64,000 bases of DNA from Triadica sebifera (taxonomy: Eukaryota; Streptophyta; Magnoliopsida; Malpighiales; Euphorbiaceae): assembly GCA_023653625.1 (NCBI GenBank), contig CM042902.1:3404501-3468500 (forward strand), given 5' to 3'. Positions within the stretch are counted from its first letter, which is position 1, and each line of letters starts with the position of its first letter. The translations under genes were made by a program, and so were the position numbers. Below, in pieces: positions 37,415 to 51,486 of the stretch. The notes beneath the pieces were generated by a model. The model made no database searches and had not been told where the DNA came from. It was given only the letters and a program-made list of their open reading frames with translations.

Positions 37415-39240
37415 ATGGCAGATAAATGGAAGCAGACTGCTCTCTTGGTCATTGACATGCAGGTGATAAATGCACTCTCTTTTATCTGGGTATGTGTTTA
37501 AGTTCAAAGTTTATGTGTGAAATTTACACAATTGGATTTTGGTCTTTTTGTTGGATTGTAGAATGATTTTATACTTGATAATTCATTGATAAAAGTCGGT
37601 GGAGGGAAAGCAATTGTCCCAAATGTGATCAAGGCTGTTGAAATCGCTAGGCAGCGTGGCATTCTTGTTATCTGGGTAACCTCCCACCACTCTTTTTACA
37701 CTTCTTTTTTCACCCACCTATGTTATTCTTCTTGTAAACTCTGTTTGTTTCCTGGTAAATTTTTATCTTGGGAAATTGTGAATTTAGCCTAGAAAGTTGA
37801 AAGATTTCTAATAAACAAAATTGGTAGTATTCCCGGATTTCACCAAATCTTATTTAATTTGGTGATTGCTGGAGTTCAAAATCTGTGTGCTGTTTAAGTG
37901 GGCAAAAATACAAATTAATGTCAGAAAAATTGGGGATCCATGGCTTCTATTCGAGTGATGAAATTCATAGAAATAATTTAGGGTTTATTGAGTTGCTGCT
38001 TTTGAAAGCAATATCCTATTTGGCCATTGTTCAAAAAGGCAAGAGAAGATTGTGCGTGGTTACCTGAGTTTATTTTTTATTTTTTATTTTTTAGGGCTCC
38101 TTGTATACTGTGTTTTATTCGCTTTTCAATTTTGCTGAAGAAATTGATTTAGTCATTTTAATATTATTAATAAGATGTAAGTTCATAATGCTTCTTTATG
38201 AATTGAGGATGACGATGATCGGACTTTGTTGGTTTAGGTTGTTCGTGAACATGACCCACTAGGAAGAGATGTTGAATTTTTTCGGCGCCATTTGTACTCT
38301 GCTGGGAAATGTGGTCCTGTTTCTAAGGGAAGCGCTGGTGCAGAACTGGTTGATGGCCTTGTGATCAAAGAAGGGGATTATAAGGTGGTGAAGACACGTT
38401 TCAGTGCATTTTTTAACACCCACCTTCATTCATTTCTTAACGCTGAGGGAGTTAAGAATTTGGTGATTGTTGGTAAGGGCCACTAACTGGATTAATTTCA
38501 CTAGGCGTTGTTCTTGCATGTTTGATTGGTGTAATTGCTGCATGTTTAGGTGTTCAAACTCCAAATTGCATTAGGCAGACTGTCTTTGATTCGGTAGCCC
38601 TAGATTATCAAAATGTATCTGTCATTGCTGATGCCACGGCTGCTGCTACACCTGATATACATGCTGGTATGTATTCTTGGAGTGCTTGAAATCCGTAATG
38701 CTGTTTTGTGCTTCGTTTTGATTAACACTTTCAAGAATGACTATCATAATTTATTAGGTTAGGAAAAGGTAGAAAAACTCAAGATTAGAGAGAACGTTCA
38801 GGCAGATCAAAATGCTTCAATTTTCTTTTTTTATACAAGCCACTTTTATTAATTTTTTTGCATTTGCATGGTTTCACCGTTGTTTGATTTTTCAGTAGTT
38901 GGGTGATGGGATCATTCATTATCTGGATTAATATATATTTTGAGGGAATAGATACTAACCAGGATACGAACATCTATCTGGTTTATATTATGACTCAAGG
39001 GTAACCAGCCAAGGACTCGAGCTTAGAAAGATAAAGCAGAGTGAAGGATAGTGACAGAAGCAATATGATAATTCCTAATTTCTATTGACATTTTGTTTAT
39101 GTCGACTTGACAATATTTTCGCAGCATTACTGATCTCTGAAGTGGATTTCTATTTGTTTGAAGCAGCCAATATTTTAGACATGCAAAATATTGGAGTTGC
39201 AACCCCAACACTGGAGGAGTGGTGTGAATCTGATGCTTGA
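37415..39240 (+). CDS. Isochorismatase-family cysteine hydrolase
   Basis: Five exons: 37415-37462, 37562-37675, 38238-38472, 38550-38666, 39167-39240; 195 aa. The catalytic triad of the superfamily is visible: Asp14 in LLVIDMQNDF, Lys106 in VVKTRFSAFF and Cys139 in GVQTPNCIRQT, with the cis-peptide/oxyanion region before the Cys. No transit peptide is evident, so a cytosolic enzyme is likely. It matches the plant protein I recall as At3g16190 almost throughout (RQRGILVIWVVREHD, ATAAATPDIH). The real substrate of this plant branch is not established to my knowledge; it is distinct from the plant nicotinamidases NIC1-3. Isochorismate hydrolysis should not be assumed from the family name. It lies upstream of NPF1 on the same strand, about 6.5 kb away. 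Confidence 0.93.
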
Positions 39241-42216
39241 TCAAGTTGATGATTATAGAAGATTTTGCCTCTCTCGATCTTATTTCCTCTTGCTATGGAT
39301 CTCATGCATCTTGCGGATTAATGACTTAATGAGTGGTCATGTTTTAGTTCATTGATCAAACTGCTACGTTTCATCATTAGTATTATAAATTAATGAAGAA
39401 AACGAAATGAAGTAATTGTGCTTCACTTTCTGTATTGAGTTAATGATTGGGGGATGATGAATGAGTATTTATTTCATTTCACTATTTGAATGCTGGATTT
39501 GATTCCATCAAAGTTCCTGGTTAGACACGGCAATGGTTTTTAGAAATTTCGTTTTATTTTTTTAATTTTCATCACATTACTTTTAGAAGCTAGAAAATAT
39601 AAAGAATCCTATTCAGCTTTGCTTGTAAAGGTTTTCCTAGTCTCGTCCTTGTATTGAAGGTACCTGAGCTGAAGGAAAGATCCCAATATCAAAAGCTGAG
39701 GTCTCCATCTCCCTATAAAAGATAGGACCTGCAATTTGGGCTTAAGGCCCACGCAACAGAATCTCCTTTAGTTTTATAATCCATTTCATCATTTTTTTTA
39801 ATACTAACGATGTATTTAAATTTCTGCTTATTAATTTTTTTTTTCAATTTTCCTTTTCCTTTTGCTTTGGTTTTTTTTTTTATGCTTCAAAAGGTGTGGA
39901 ACCTGTGAAGATGTGAACTGTAGACCTTCAATTAAAATTTTTCAACCTACGATTATGATGGACAGTGTGTAACTTATTCCATCTATTCTACTAATTAATG
40001 AAATAAATAAATTAGAATATGGCATGTTGGTTTCTCAATGAAGCTAAAAACTCAATTGATATATTTGTAGAAATTATTAAATAGGGTTATGAGTTAATAT
40101 TCAGATTTTTCAAAAATCATATCTAGAGAAAAAGAATTGCAATTTTGTTATAGAGAGGAAGTGGGTGGTGTTCCAAAATAGTAGAAATGAAGAGTGGAGT
40201 GGATGACGAAAGAGAAGTCCATAGAGAAGAATTGTCAGGCACGGGTTTTCCGCATAAATTCAAGGGAGTTCTGCCAAATGGTTGCAGCCATTTTGTGGTG
40301 GAAATTCATTGATATGTTTATCCCTTAGGCTACATGTTTCAATAATGTGGACCCTATTACCACTTTTTTTTTTTTAAAAAAAATTATAGAATTCATTATA
40401 CTACTAATTATAACATTACAGCTAATTATAAATACTTGAGCCATGAGGATGTGACGAGTTCACGCAATAATAGGGAAATAATTGGAGTGGGGTTCAATTA
40501 CCTAGATGATGTTTTGGAATGAGCAATTGAGTTTGAAATTGAAGTGATACGAATCTTAAAACATATTGATTTTGTAGGCTAAAGGGTTTCTTAATAAAGT
40601 GGACAGTGCTTAATTTGAGCCCTAATTAGACATTCATTGATAAGCACCCTCAAACAACAATTAATGTCGACTAATTAGGCATAATCATGTATTCAGGTTC
40701 CATGAAAGGTTGGCCCCGCCAGCCATTATACGTTTAAACTTATAATCCATCTCGTACTAAGCCAACAAAATAATGTAACATAAGCTATATATATATACAT
40801 ACAGAAGTCTTACTTTAGGCTTGTTGGCGTGGCTAGGCTGGTGTTTTTTTGGAACTTCACTTTAATCAAACGTAATTTACTTAATGAAATACAGAACGTG
40901 GGTAATTCATATACATATATAAATTTGTATAACCTTGTATAACCTTGTATAACTTTTTCTCTATTATTATTCCCCTTCATGTAATTAGATTCACTTTCGA
41001 GATGTCTTAATGGTGAAATGGTAGACACGCAAGACTCAAAGAAGGAACTCATATTCTTAGCTACAAGAGCAAGCAGTCCCACCACCACACCAGTATAGTC
41101 TCTGCCTGTTTGCCAAACTGAAGCCTAACTTGCCAAATGTTATGCTTGCCCAGTCAGCAATAAAATGCTAAAAAATTTAATTTGTACTCAAAAGACAATT
41201 TTTAAAATTTTTTTTTATTTCTACTAGATCCACATGTAATTGAATTATTGAATTACTATATAAAAATAAATTCATATGATATTTATATAACATTTTTTTA
41301 ATAATTGATTTAGTCTGCTAACTAATTATGAGTTTTAATTATTATTTACTCCATAAATTATAAAATATCTCAAAGGACATTAATAACTCAAATCATCTTG
41401 TTATAAACCATTATAATTTATATCAAAAGTAATTCTATTTTAAATTACAATAAATAAAGCATTAAAAAAAACTGATATAGGTATGATGAATTGCGGAATT
41501 TAGCCATTTAGGCCACTTTGAAAGGTAAAGTACACAAAAAAATAAAATAAAATAAAAGGAGGAGAGGGTAGTACATTAATTTTAGAAAATGTACATCACA
41601 TTAATATTATTTGGCTTTACTGGGTTTTAATAATTATTTTTTGGACTACATTTTTGCCCTAACATGTATGGCAATTATGCCATGTCCATTTGATTTTAGG
41701 TGGGAGAAGATAGAGAAGAAGAGGATGGAGAAGATAAGCATCAACAAAGCGCTGTCGTTTCATCCTTCTCAACCGAATTGAATGATTATCGTCAATGATC
41801 AGTTATGGCTATAATTTGGCTTTTCTCTTCACATGAGAAAATGAGAAAATGAGAAGGGGATGGGTCAATTTAAATGAAACGCATCCACACGGAAAAGGTG
41901 TAGAATTATAGGTTAAATAGAAAGGGCACATTTCATCACATCTTTTTCTGGTTGTCGGTATATCACTTTGGGTTTCACTTCCTCCTCCTCCTCCACTATT
42001 GACTTTTTGGGGCCTACTCTTTTTTGACAAATTTCAAATTTTGGATTGAAATGTAACTGACGTCTGAGGTAACAGCTTCCCTAATTATTTGATTTCTACA
42101 GAAATAATAATAATAATTCCTTATTTACTAAAATATTTAAATTTATTTGTAACTATTAAAATATTTTAACTATAATCGGTTAAGCGGTTCTAATTATTAG
42201 ATTAATCAATTTTTAC

Positions 42217-42446
42217 CAGGGACGAAAATACATTGGAGTCAACGGGCGCCCTGAAATTTTTTAAATTTTTAGGGGGTTGTTTAATAAATTTGATATTCCT
42301 TTTAGAAAAAACTCAAATATTTTATTTCATTTTGATCAACATTGCATGTTTTTCTATTTTCACCTTATTTTGTTACACTTTTAATACTATTTTTACATCT
42401 ATTTTTCTAATTGGACTATTTGAGTAAATTTCTGACTTCGTCGTTG
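42217..42446. mobile_element. Degenerate hAT-like MITE (possible)
   Basis: The left end CAGGGACGAA and the reverse complement of the right end (CAACGACGAA) agree at 8 of 10 positions. They are flanked by ATTTTTAC (42209-42216) and ATTTCCAC (42447-42454), 6 of 8 identical, as expected of an aged 8-bp target-site duplication. Internal DNA is AT-rich with no coding capacity; length 230 bp. Confidence 0.4.
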
Positions 42447-45400
42447 ATTTCCACCGTTATGTGATTTTTTAATTATTGGTGAATGTAATAATTTATATAT
42501 ATATATATATATATAGTTAATTATAAATATTTCATCAAAATTTATTCATATTACATATTGATGCATGCTGTTAGAGTTCATTATTTAATTTTTAAGATAA
42601 TGTTTACAAAGACTAATTAGAGAGATTAATATATTACTAATATTGTTAAATTAATAAAAATAATATTTTTTCTTATTGTAGAAACTTAATAATTAATTAA
42701 TTAACTGAAGTAAAAAAAACTGACTTTGCTTTCTCTCTTTTAGGAAAAAAAAAAAAAAAATCCTTCATTTTCCTTTGCCAAGTCACTATTTGATAAATTT
42801 TTTTAGGCAATTGATGGTTTTACAAATTTGAAAACTATCAGTCTTTTTTTTTTCCTTGGGAAAGCTGGAGTGTTTGAGGGTATGATATTTTTGAATGAAA
42901 AATCATAATTAACATCCCAATTTCAAAAGGTTAATTAATTATGATTTATTAAAATTTTTTACATAGAGATAGAAATATAAAAAATATAGTTAATAGATAC
43001 ATGAATCACTATTAACTGAATTTTATTTTCTTCAACGATTAACTGATTTTTTTTTTCATTTTTCAACAGAAAAAGAAAAACATGAATTTCCTTTTACCAA
43101 AAAGAAAAAGAAAAAGAAAAAGAAAAAGCCAAAATTCAAAATGAAAACAGACCCTTGTTGAATGTGGAGTTTACAGCTAACAATGACACCTTGAAAACCA
43201 GGAGTATGCAACAGCAAGCATGCCCGAACAGAAAATTGTTTCAAATTTTAGGAATTTTACAAATCAATTAGTTTTTTCTTGCACATATTTAATAGTTTTT
43301 TCCTTTCCCTGTTTTTCTGAATGTAGTGATTCATTTTCTTTCGAGAATTAACATCAGAACTCAGGAACTTCAATTATTCCACGTTTACAAAGTTTTCTCC
43401 CATTGATCTTCTGTTTCACCGCCCATTATCTTTTCTCGTTGGCCCATTGTATCAACACGACATATAATTAAGGTACATCTCTCTCTCTTTCTTCATGCTT
43501 TTTACATTTACTGTTTATATATGCATATTTCACAAAAAAAAAGTCAGAAATCATTCTTGTAGAATGAAAATAGAGATTTCTGTTGTTTTGATCGCATTAT
43601 ATATTCCGCATGCATGTAGAAACCATGACAAGCCTTTGTTATGGAAACATCAATACATTTTCTTTCAAGTACCCAATTATTATAAGAATCTTTTTGTTTT
43701 GATGTGAATATACATGCAAAAACTGGGGGAAAAAAGAAAAATAAGTTACAAAATTTTTTAGGTAAATTTAGTTTATTAGACCACTCTACTAATATATGCA
43801 GATTAAAACAATTAAATATATATTATTATTTTATTTGATTAGTCTATAAATATAAATATATAGTATACTAAATTTATCTAAAAAAAAATTTCAACCAAGC
43901 CAAACACATATGTTTAATGACAATTAGGCTACTGAAATTTCAATATTTTTTTTTTAGTTTAACTCAGAAATTTTCATTCAATCGGCATAGAATTGAAGAT
44001 GACCATTTTAATTTTATTCATTTAAGTTTCCATTAATGATGGGTCCACTTACAATCAGAAATTTATTAATTATTTTATTTTATTTTATTTTGTGGACATT
44101 GACATTTAAATTAAGGTAGCATTTATAAGATTGAAAAAGGACTGCATCTGCATTTATCAATGGAGCACCCAAATAAAAACGTACAGTATAACCAAACTGG
44201 TCACGAGTCACAACTACACGCAATTAAATCACTGTACATTTCCTATATTTTGTGTCATCAACTTTTATTTTTTCAAAATAATAGGTTGCCAAGTTGTCAG
44301 ATCTGTCTCTGTTTTCATATTTTTATCATTTATAAGAAAAAATTGAATAAAAACCGTAGCATCAGCTGATTAGTACAAAATTCACAAATCAAATTATATA
44401 TTTTTTCCAAATAAAAAAAATAGTTCAGTGTGTCCATTTATTGATTTACACAAAACATGGTCATAGTCCGGAAAGAAAAGTTCATAATCTTTCTCATCAA
44501 TAGTTCACATTTATCAATGTAGTAATACTGTTTTAGTAGATCAAACGATCTAAAATCTAATGATTAAATAATAGTAATTTATATAAATATACAGATATAT
44601 ATTTTAGAACAAAGGTGGTACTTGAAATATTATTTAAAAAGATAATCCACGTGCAGCGGAGGAAGCCTATTTTCAACAAATTCTCTGAGCTACAGTCTAC
44701 AGAGAAATAATAATTGGAGTTACCTTTTTAAGTTTTAACTGCTCACTTCTGTGCATAAATTGACCTGAGAGAGTTTTACAAGTAAAAGCAAAACCAGCAA
44801 ACTGGACCATATCTTACATGACTGTGGAGCCAACCTTATCTGTGAAAATATGAGTCTTTTCAGAACAGGAAATATTTCATGCAAAATCATTCACTTTTTA
44901 AAGAAGTTTTTATTTGGACCTTTGATTATATACTATTTATTTAATTCATAAATAAACACATAGATAATAAATTATGTCACATTTTATTTTTATTTTGAAA
45001 AAGTATATTTTCTTTATTTATTTTTTAGGAAAAAGAAATTGAAAAGTTTTAGTGGGAACTGTGAAGTGTATGTAACCGGCAAGCAAAAAAGTTATAGTAT
45101 TTGCTAGGATCATGGTATGTTTCCAATTCAATAATTTATCTCGGGCAAAATCCATTTGTATTAGTCTATTTTTGTTATTTTATCATCATCTTATCGGTTT
45201 TTAGTCTATATTATTTATTATATTTTGCTTTTGGTTATTTAACTATTTAAAAATTTAAAATTTTATCATAATATATTCATACCACACCTCTATATAGTGG
45301 CTGGATCTATAGTTTTTTTTTAAAAAAAATATTAAGTGACAAAATAAATTAAAAAGGAAATATAAGGTATAATGTATAACAAAAGGCTATAAAAAAAATA

Positions 45401-45615
45401 AAATAACAAAAATAGAAAAATACATTCGGCTGTGACTGATGCCTTTATCTTTATAATCTTGTGCATATGGGTGCAAGAATAATAATCATTTTACTTATAT
45501 ATTTTATTTATCATTTGTCACAGGTAGAGTACACAAAGATCTTTCTTTTTTCTTTGTCCAAATCCAATAAACCATATATAAACCGAGCAACCTTAAGAAA
45601 AATACATTTTGTAAG

Positions 45616-45617
<2 letters not shown>

Positions 45618-45656
<39 letters not shown>
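45618..45656 (+). repeat. (CT)n tract in the NPF1 leader
   Basis: About 19 CT units ending 43 bp before the NPF1 start codon, so probably within the 5' UTR, where CT-rich tracts are common in plants. Confidence 0.9.
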
Positions 45657-45659
<3 letters not shown>

Positions 45660-45699
45660 TTTCCTTCTTTAGTAGAAGGAAGCTACTTAGAGTGCAACA

Positions 45700-46799
45700 A
45701 TGGAGAAAATGGAAGAAGCCACTCCAGGCCAAAGAGAAGTCACAATCACTAATACCCTTAATCAACGGAGTTCAAAGAGAAGGGGTGGCCTCGTTACCAT
45801 CCCTTTCATTTTAGGTATGTACATTTACAATCAAAATGTAGCTTGTTTTAGCTCAGTAATAATGGAGTGGTATTCATAACTATAAGCCTGCAAGTTGAAA
45901 ACCCAGAAAGGAAAGTATAGTTTCTTTGGTTCTTGGTTCTTTGGTGAGAATTATAATTGTGGTTTGTGCTAAAGATTGGATCTTGATTTGTGGAATTTTG
46001 TGTTTATGGTTGACAGGGAATGAAACTTTTGAAAGGTTATCAGGCTATGGGCTTGTACCAAACATGATTTTTTACATGATGAGAGATTATAGAATTGGAG
46101 TAACTAAAGGTGCCAGCATAATCTTCTTATGGTCTGCTGCTTCCAATTTTATGCCTATTTTTGGTGCTTTGATCTCTGATTCTTTCTTGGGTCGGTATCT
46201 CACCATTGGCCTCGCTTCTATCTCCAGTCTATTGGTAATTTTTTTCTTTACCTCCCCTCAATTTGATGATTTATTGTTTTTAAGAATGCTGAAATTTTTT
46301 TAATTCTTAAATGATAATTAAGGAATTAAAATGATTTTTATTATCTCTTGGTTAATTCTTTAAACTTTTTAATATTTTATTCATAATCTGGATTAAATAA
46401 ATACATGTTGAACTAGTTGCCAGTCAATTCCTAGAAGATATTGAGTACTGAAAACGACAGACTGGACATTTGAGAACAAGACCACCTCGTACTGTTTCAA
46501 GTTTGGTTGTTGGTTGAAGCGATTCAATTCTAATCCCATTTCTTTTTCTTTAAGAATATTGTTTAATTGCAATTAATTAACACAAAACGTAATTATGCAT
46601 CTTCTGGTCATTTATTTTTATTTTATGGATCCGATTATGTTCCTTTAACATCGATCTGGAATGGCAAGTGGGCCAATATTAACTTTTTAGTAAACTCACT
46701 TGTGTTGTCTGTGGTTCCTGGAATGAGCTGATGTTTTCACATGGAAGTTGCATAAACTTTATGGCAATTAGTTTTAATTTCTAGTACAATTGAATTTCA

Positions 46800-46860
<61 letters not shown>

Positions 46861-48578
46861 CACATTTGACATTGTTTAAAGGACTGATTGTCCAAGAACA
46901 CCAAGCCAAATTGAACTCTGAAAATTTTTATTTGTAGAAGAAAAAAGATTTAGAAATAAAGATTGGTATATTGGATCAGGTTGGTTTCTGCTATATTAAG
47001 GGAAAGCAAATAAAATTTGTTTCAGGGACAAATCCTATTGTGGTCAACAGCCATGATTCAACAAACAAGGCCTCCTCCTTGCAATGTAGCGACCCAAAGC
47101 TGTGAAGCTCCAACGGCAGGCCAAATGACTATGCTCTTATCTTCGATGGCCTTAATATCCATTGGAGCTGGTGGTGTTAGGCCATGTTCCTTAGCATTTG
47201 GGGCTGATCAATTGGACAACAGAGCTAACCCGAAAAATGAGAGAGTATTGGAGAGTTTCTTTGGCTGGTACTATGCCTCGACATCTTTTGCTGTTATGGT
47301 TGCTTTAACAGCTGTTGTTTATATTCAAGAACGACATGGTTGGAAAGTAGGTTTTGGAGTTCCTGCAATTCTTATGCTCCTCGCGGTTTTATTGTTCTTT
47401 ATTGCCACTCCGCTCTATGTTAGGCGGAAAGCTAGCAAGAGTTTACTCACTGGATTGTTACAAGTTATTGTGGTTGCTTTCAAGAATAGAAACGTTCCAT
47501 TCCCTGTTAATAATTCAGATGGTAAATATTTTTGCGGGAAGAATTCTGAGTTTATTGCACCAACTGTGAATCTAAGGTATGATACTGTCATCATTTTGGT
47601 AATTAAAGAAAGTTTAAATGAAGAATATGAGCATTTATCTCTTTTTTTTTTTTATGTTCGGTTAGGTTCTTGAACAAGGCATGCATCATAAGAAATGCAG
47701 AACAAGATTTAGGCCCAGATGGATCAGCAGCAAATCCATGGAACCTTTGCACAATCGAGCAAGTAGAAGAGCTCAAAGCGCTTATGAGGATTACGCCAAT
47801 GTGGTCTACTGGGATTGTGATGTCTATAAGTACTGCTCAAGGCCCATTTCAATTGCTTCAAGCTAATTCCATGGACCGACACCTTACCTCAAAATTTCAA
47901 ATCCCAGCAGGCTCTTTTCCTGTATTTCTAGTAATAACTATGGGATTATGGATTGTTTTCTACGACCGTGCCCTCCTACCTTTGGCATCAAAAATCAAGG
48001 GCAAGCCAGTAAAGGTAAGCGTTAAACTAAGGATGGGACTCGGCCTATTCATTTCGTGCTTGGCCATGACCATCGGAGGAATTGTTGAGAACATTCGACG
48101 AAGAAAAGCAATTGATGAAGGGTATCTAAACAATGCTAACGCAGTGGTGAAAATGTCTGCACTTTGGCTAGCACCGCAATTTTGCTTGAATGGCTTAGCT
48201 GAGGCACTTAATGCAGTTGGCCAAACCGAGTTCTATTACACTGAGCTGCCTAGGAGTATGTCTAGCATCGCAGGTGCTTTGTTCGGGGTTGGAATGGGAG
48301 TGGCAAACTTGTTGGCAACTGTGATTTTGAATGCTGTTCATGAAATTACTGCAGAAGGAGGTAAAGGCGGCTGGGTCCAGAATAACATTAACATGGGTCA
48401 TTATGACAATTACTACTGGCTTCTTGCCATCATGGGTTCTGTTAATTTGGTGTATTTTCTGTTGTGTTGTTGGGCATATGGACCTTGTAAGAAGCAAATA
48501 ACAAGGGTTAGAGACGCTGGAAATGGGTTCAAGAACCAGGAAGAAATGTCTATTCTACAAACTATGAATAAAGATTAA
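45700..48578 (+). CDS. NPF1: NRT1/PTR family transporter, NPF1 subfamily
   Basis: Four exons: 45700-45814, 46017-46234, 47026-47576, 47666-48578; 598 aa, the usual size for plant NPF proteins with 12 membrane helices. The proton-coupling motif ExxER is intact (E41, E44, R45 in GNETFERLSGYG). Family signatures include SISTAQGPFQLLQA, FGADQLDN, NPKNERVLESFFGWYY, LRFLNKAC and GQTEFYYTELPRSMSSIA. The central loop between helices 6 and 7 starts near NSDGKYFCG. The sequence is closest to NPF1.1/NPF1.2 (NRT1.12/NRT1.11), which in Arabidopsis move nitrate from xylem to phloem in leaf veins; position next to AAE13 and the isochorismatase favours NPF1.1 as the positional counterpart. Substrates of NPF members vary, so nitrate is inference. 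Intron 2 contains a long (TA)n. The gene is convergent with AAE13. Confidence 0.93.
46804..46858. repeat. (TA)n microsatellite in NPF1 intron 2
   Basis: About 27 TA/AT units, likely length-variable between individuals. Confidence 0.95.
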
Positions 48579-49132
48579 GGTAAATTTTGTTGAAGGAGAA
48601 GAGTGATAAAAAGTTTTAGAGTTTTAGGTGATTTGCTGGCTTGATTTGTGTGATTCTTGTGTGATAATGAGAAGCATTATCATTTTCGCAAGTATGTCTA
48701 CTCATCCTTTGAACTACTTGCAAATGGGTATTTCTTTGCACTTTGTTATTTAATATAAATATATATAAAAAAATTTTATATTTCATTATACCATATATAC
48801 TTCAACATACACATTTGTATTTTCCTTTTCTTTTCAATGAAATTCAATGTCTTGACTTCGAAAATTATGGTTGAATTTTTGTAATCTGCATTTAATTTTA
48901 TGTGTGATAGTATCTGTCATTCATATCCATTTTTGAATTCTGAATTGATTATAATTGATTATAATCTGATGGGTAGAAAGATAGGCGAAAGAAGGAATTC
49001 ATGAACCTTAATTTCCTTCCTGCTGGATCCACACCAGCTTTTGGTGATTAATAATGGTAGGGATTAGGAATCTGTCCACATATAATACAAAAGAACCACT
49101 ATTGTCCCTTTTAAATAGGCCTTTTTTTTTTC

Positions 49133-49182
<50 letters not shown>

Positions 49183-50663
49183 ACGATGATTGTTTAGGTA
49201 TTGATTGTAATATGTCCCTTATCATATGAATTTACATCAAATAAAATTAAAGTTGTCTATTCTATCATTGTTTGTGAAATTAAAAAGAAACTTTCAATTA
49301 TTTATTTCCTTTTGAACTTGACAAAAACATTGTCTATTAATTGCCATAATTCTTCCTCACTTTCTTGGGTTTATTCAGTTCACAACACAAAGTTGAATCC
49401 TTCAGATTTGATTTGATTGGATTTTTTTTGGATCCTAACAATATATTATTAATTTGTATACCTAAAGAAAAAGTATGAACTTTTTAAGTTCGGACGAGGT
49501 TCAGTGCTTAACAGTTTTGTTATCATCCACCTTTTTATGAAAAAATGAACAATGGGACCAAAAGAAAATATTTCTCTACTGATACAATTTTATGTAAAAA
49601 TGTTGGTTCCAGGCCCATATAATTAAAAAAAAAAGTTTTCAGATAACAAAAAAATAAAAATATGTACAGGATTTTTTTTTAAATTTCAAGCAGCACTACA
49701 CTATTCCTTATTATTTATCTATTTTTTTTTTCAACAAAATCTTGATTTAAGGTTTTGAAATCAAATGGTGTGATGTAATTTCTACCCTTAATTTTTTAGA
49801 AAAAAATATGAATAATTTTAAAGGACATGAATTCATATTCTTCTTAAAATTCAACAGTACTATTGGATCAGATGAATTCCACACAAAATTGTGAATGATG
49901 GTATGATTGAAAGAATATATATATAATAAGTTTTCATTTAATATTGTGAAGGAAAAATATAAGGATGGGACCATAAAATTAAACTTTTGTGTTTGTGTTT
50001 ATTCTTGGTAACTGTAAATTCTGGTGGTACCTTGAGGCATGCCTTGATCTAAAGTTTAAAAGACTAAAGGCATTGATGAGATTTTGTTGCTAAGTGCTAT
50101 GAAAATAGATTTCTTTCTTAATTTACTTCAATTTTTATGACGTTTTCTGGTTCATTTTGCAGTAGATTTCCCATTAGTGAAATCAAGATCTGCCATTCCA
50201 GAAAAGAGAAGCATGTGAAATTGTCTTTTGTAAATAGATATATACAGGAAAATAATGAGCCCAGGCTGAAGGATACTAAGTTCCTATTTGACATTAAGTT
50301 TGAAATTTTTGTTTTTATTTTAAAAAATTGTTTAATTTTAAAAAATATTTTAAAAATATAAAAAATTAAAAAAAAGTAAATTATTATATACCTATTTTAT
50401 TTTTCCACACCCAACCGTAAACACTCTTTAAGCTAGAAGGGTGACAAAGCAGAAAGGATCCAACAAAAGGCAATAAGCAAGCCCAAAATCCAACAGAAGC
50501 TGATGCGTGGAGTCCTGGTGGAGATATTGGCCGCAATTATTAATGAGCATTATTATTGCTCAAAGATAAGTTATAGTTAATAGTTATATCTTAGTTGGAG
50601 AAATAGAGAAATATAATTGATTGTTATTGGGAGGTGGCATGAGGAGGTGGTGTATTGCTGAGA

Positions 50664-51034
50664 TGTTATTTTCATTATCATTTTCTTCTTTTGGATTGCA
50701 CATGTAAGACTCGTTTGGAAAAAAGCACTTTCGAAAAAAAATTATTTTTATTTTTTTTGAGTTTTGAAAACTGTTTTTGCAGTGAATCAGATAAATATAT
50801 ATTTTTTTTTCAGAAGTAGATTTAAGAAAAACAGTTTATAAAAATTTAGTTAATTAAATAAAAAAAAATTTAAAACTACTTTTTGAACATCTAACAGTAA
50901 TCCCAAACACACCCATAATGTGTTGAGAATGGTGATTAGTGAATAGTGAATGTTATTTTCATTATCATTTTCTTATTTTGTTGGATTGCAACATATAATG
51001 TATTGAGAATGGTGATTAGTGAATAGTGAATACA
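50664..51034. repeat. Cluster of short dispersed duplications
   Basis: TGTTATTTTCATTATCATTT occurs at about 50664 and 50951. A second unit, TGAGAATGGTGATTAGTGAA, occurs at about 50924 and 51003. The pattern suggests local duplication around an insertion. Confidence 0.6.
50707..50917. mobile_element. Possible non-autonomous DNA transposon remnant
   Basis: The left end reads GACTCGTTTGGAAAAAAGCA, and the right end in reverse complement reads GGGTGTGTTTGGGATTA, sharing the GTTTGG core seen in many plant MITE ends. Copies of a flanking motif (TTATTTTCATTATCATTTTC) lie on both sides, at 50666 and 50953. Boundaries and superfamily are uncertain. Confidence 0.3.
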
Positions 51035-51427
51035 TTCAATTTCCTTCTCTTCTATTTCTTCTCAATCTCTCTCCTTCTTCTCTTGTTATGATCCAATATC
51101 ATAACAACAAAATATATTTAACTTGCATATTGATGAATTCTGAGGCCTGAGCTATTGGTAGGACGAATTCATGCACTAAGATAATATTATCATGTAAAAA
51201 ACTATAAAATATTTTTCAATATTTATATAAATATAAAATTATTTGTAGACGATTAATTATATTATGATTCTATAGTGAGCTCTTTTTAAAAGTATTAGCT
51301 AAAGAAATTTTGTTTGAAAATTATACCTTAATGGTCCAGTTGGCTCCAAAGGGATGGGCTTAGGGAGTAGCTTCTGGCCCATGTTGATGAGTAGTATACA
51401 TCAAATCATTGTAACTAATTACGCCAC

Positions 51428-51483
<56 letters not shown>

Positions 51484-51486
51484 TAA
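51428..51486. repeat. Palindromic (AAT)n(ATT)n tract
   Basis: About ten AAT units run directly into about nine ATT units, forming a perfect inverted repeat centred near 51457 that could extrude a hairpin. Confidence 0.9.

Larger units (their letters stand above)
39241..45699. other. Isochorismatase-NPF1 intergenic region
   Basis: About 6.5 kb, AT-rich. Seen: the 3' UTR, an 11-bp short tandem repeat (TATAACCTTGT) at 40927-40953, a hAT-like element at 42217-42446, (TA)n at 42493-42514, an (AAAAAG)n tract at 43099-43128, and the NPF1 leader with (CT)n. No further gene is supported. Confidence 0.5.

Noticed and set aside
45511..45765. Reading frame with Arg-Glu repeats on the minus strand
   Set aside because: Antisense translation of the (CT)n tract in the NPF1 leader.
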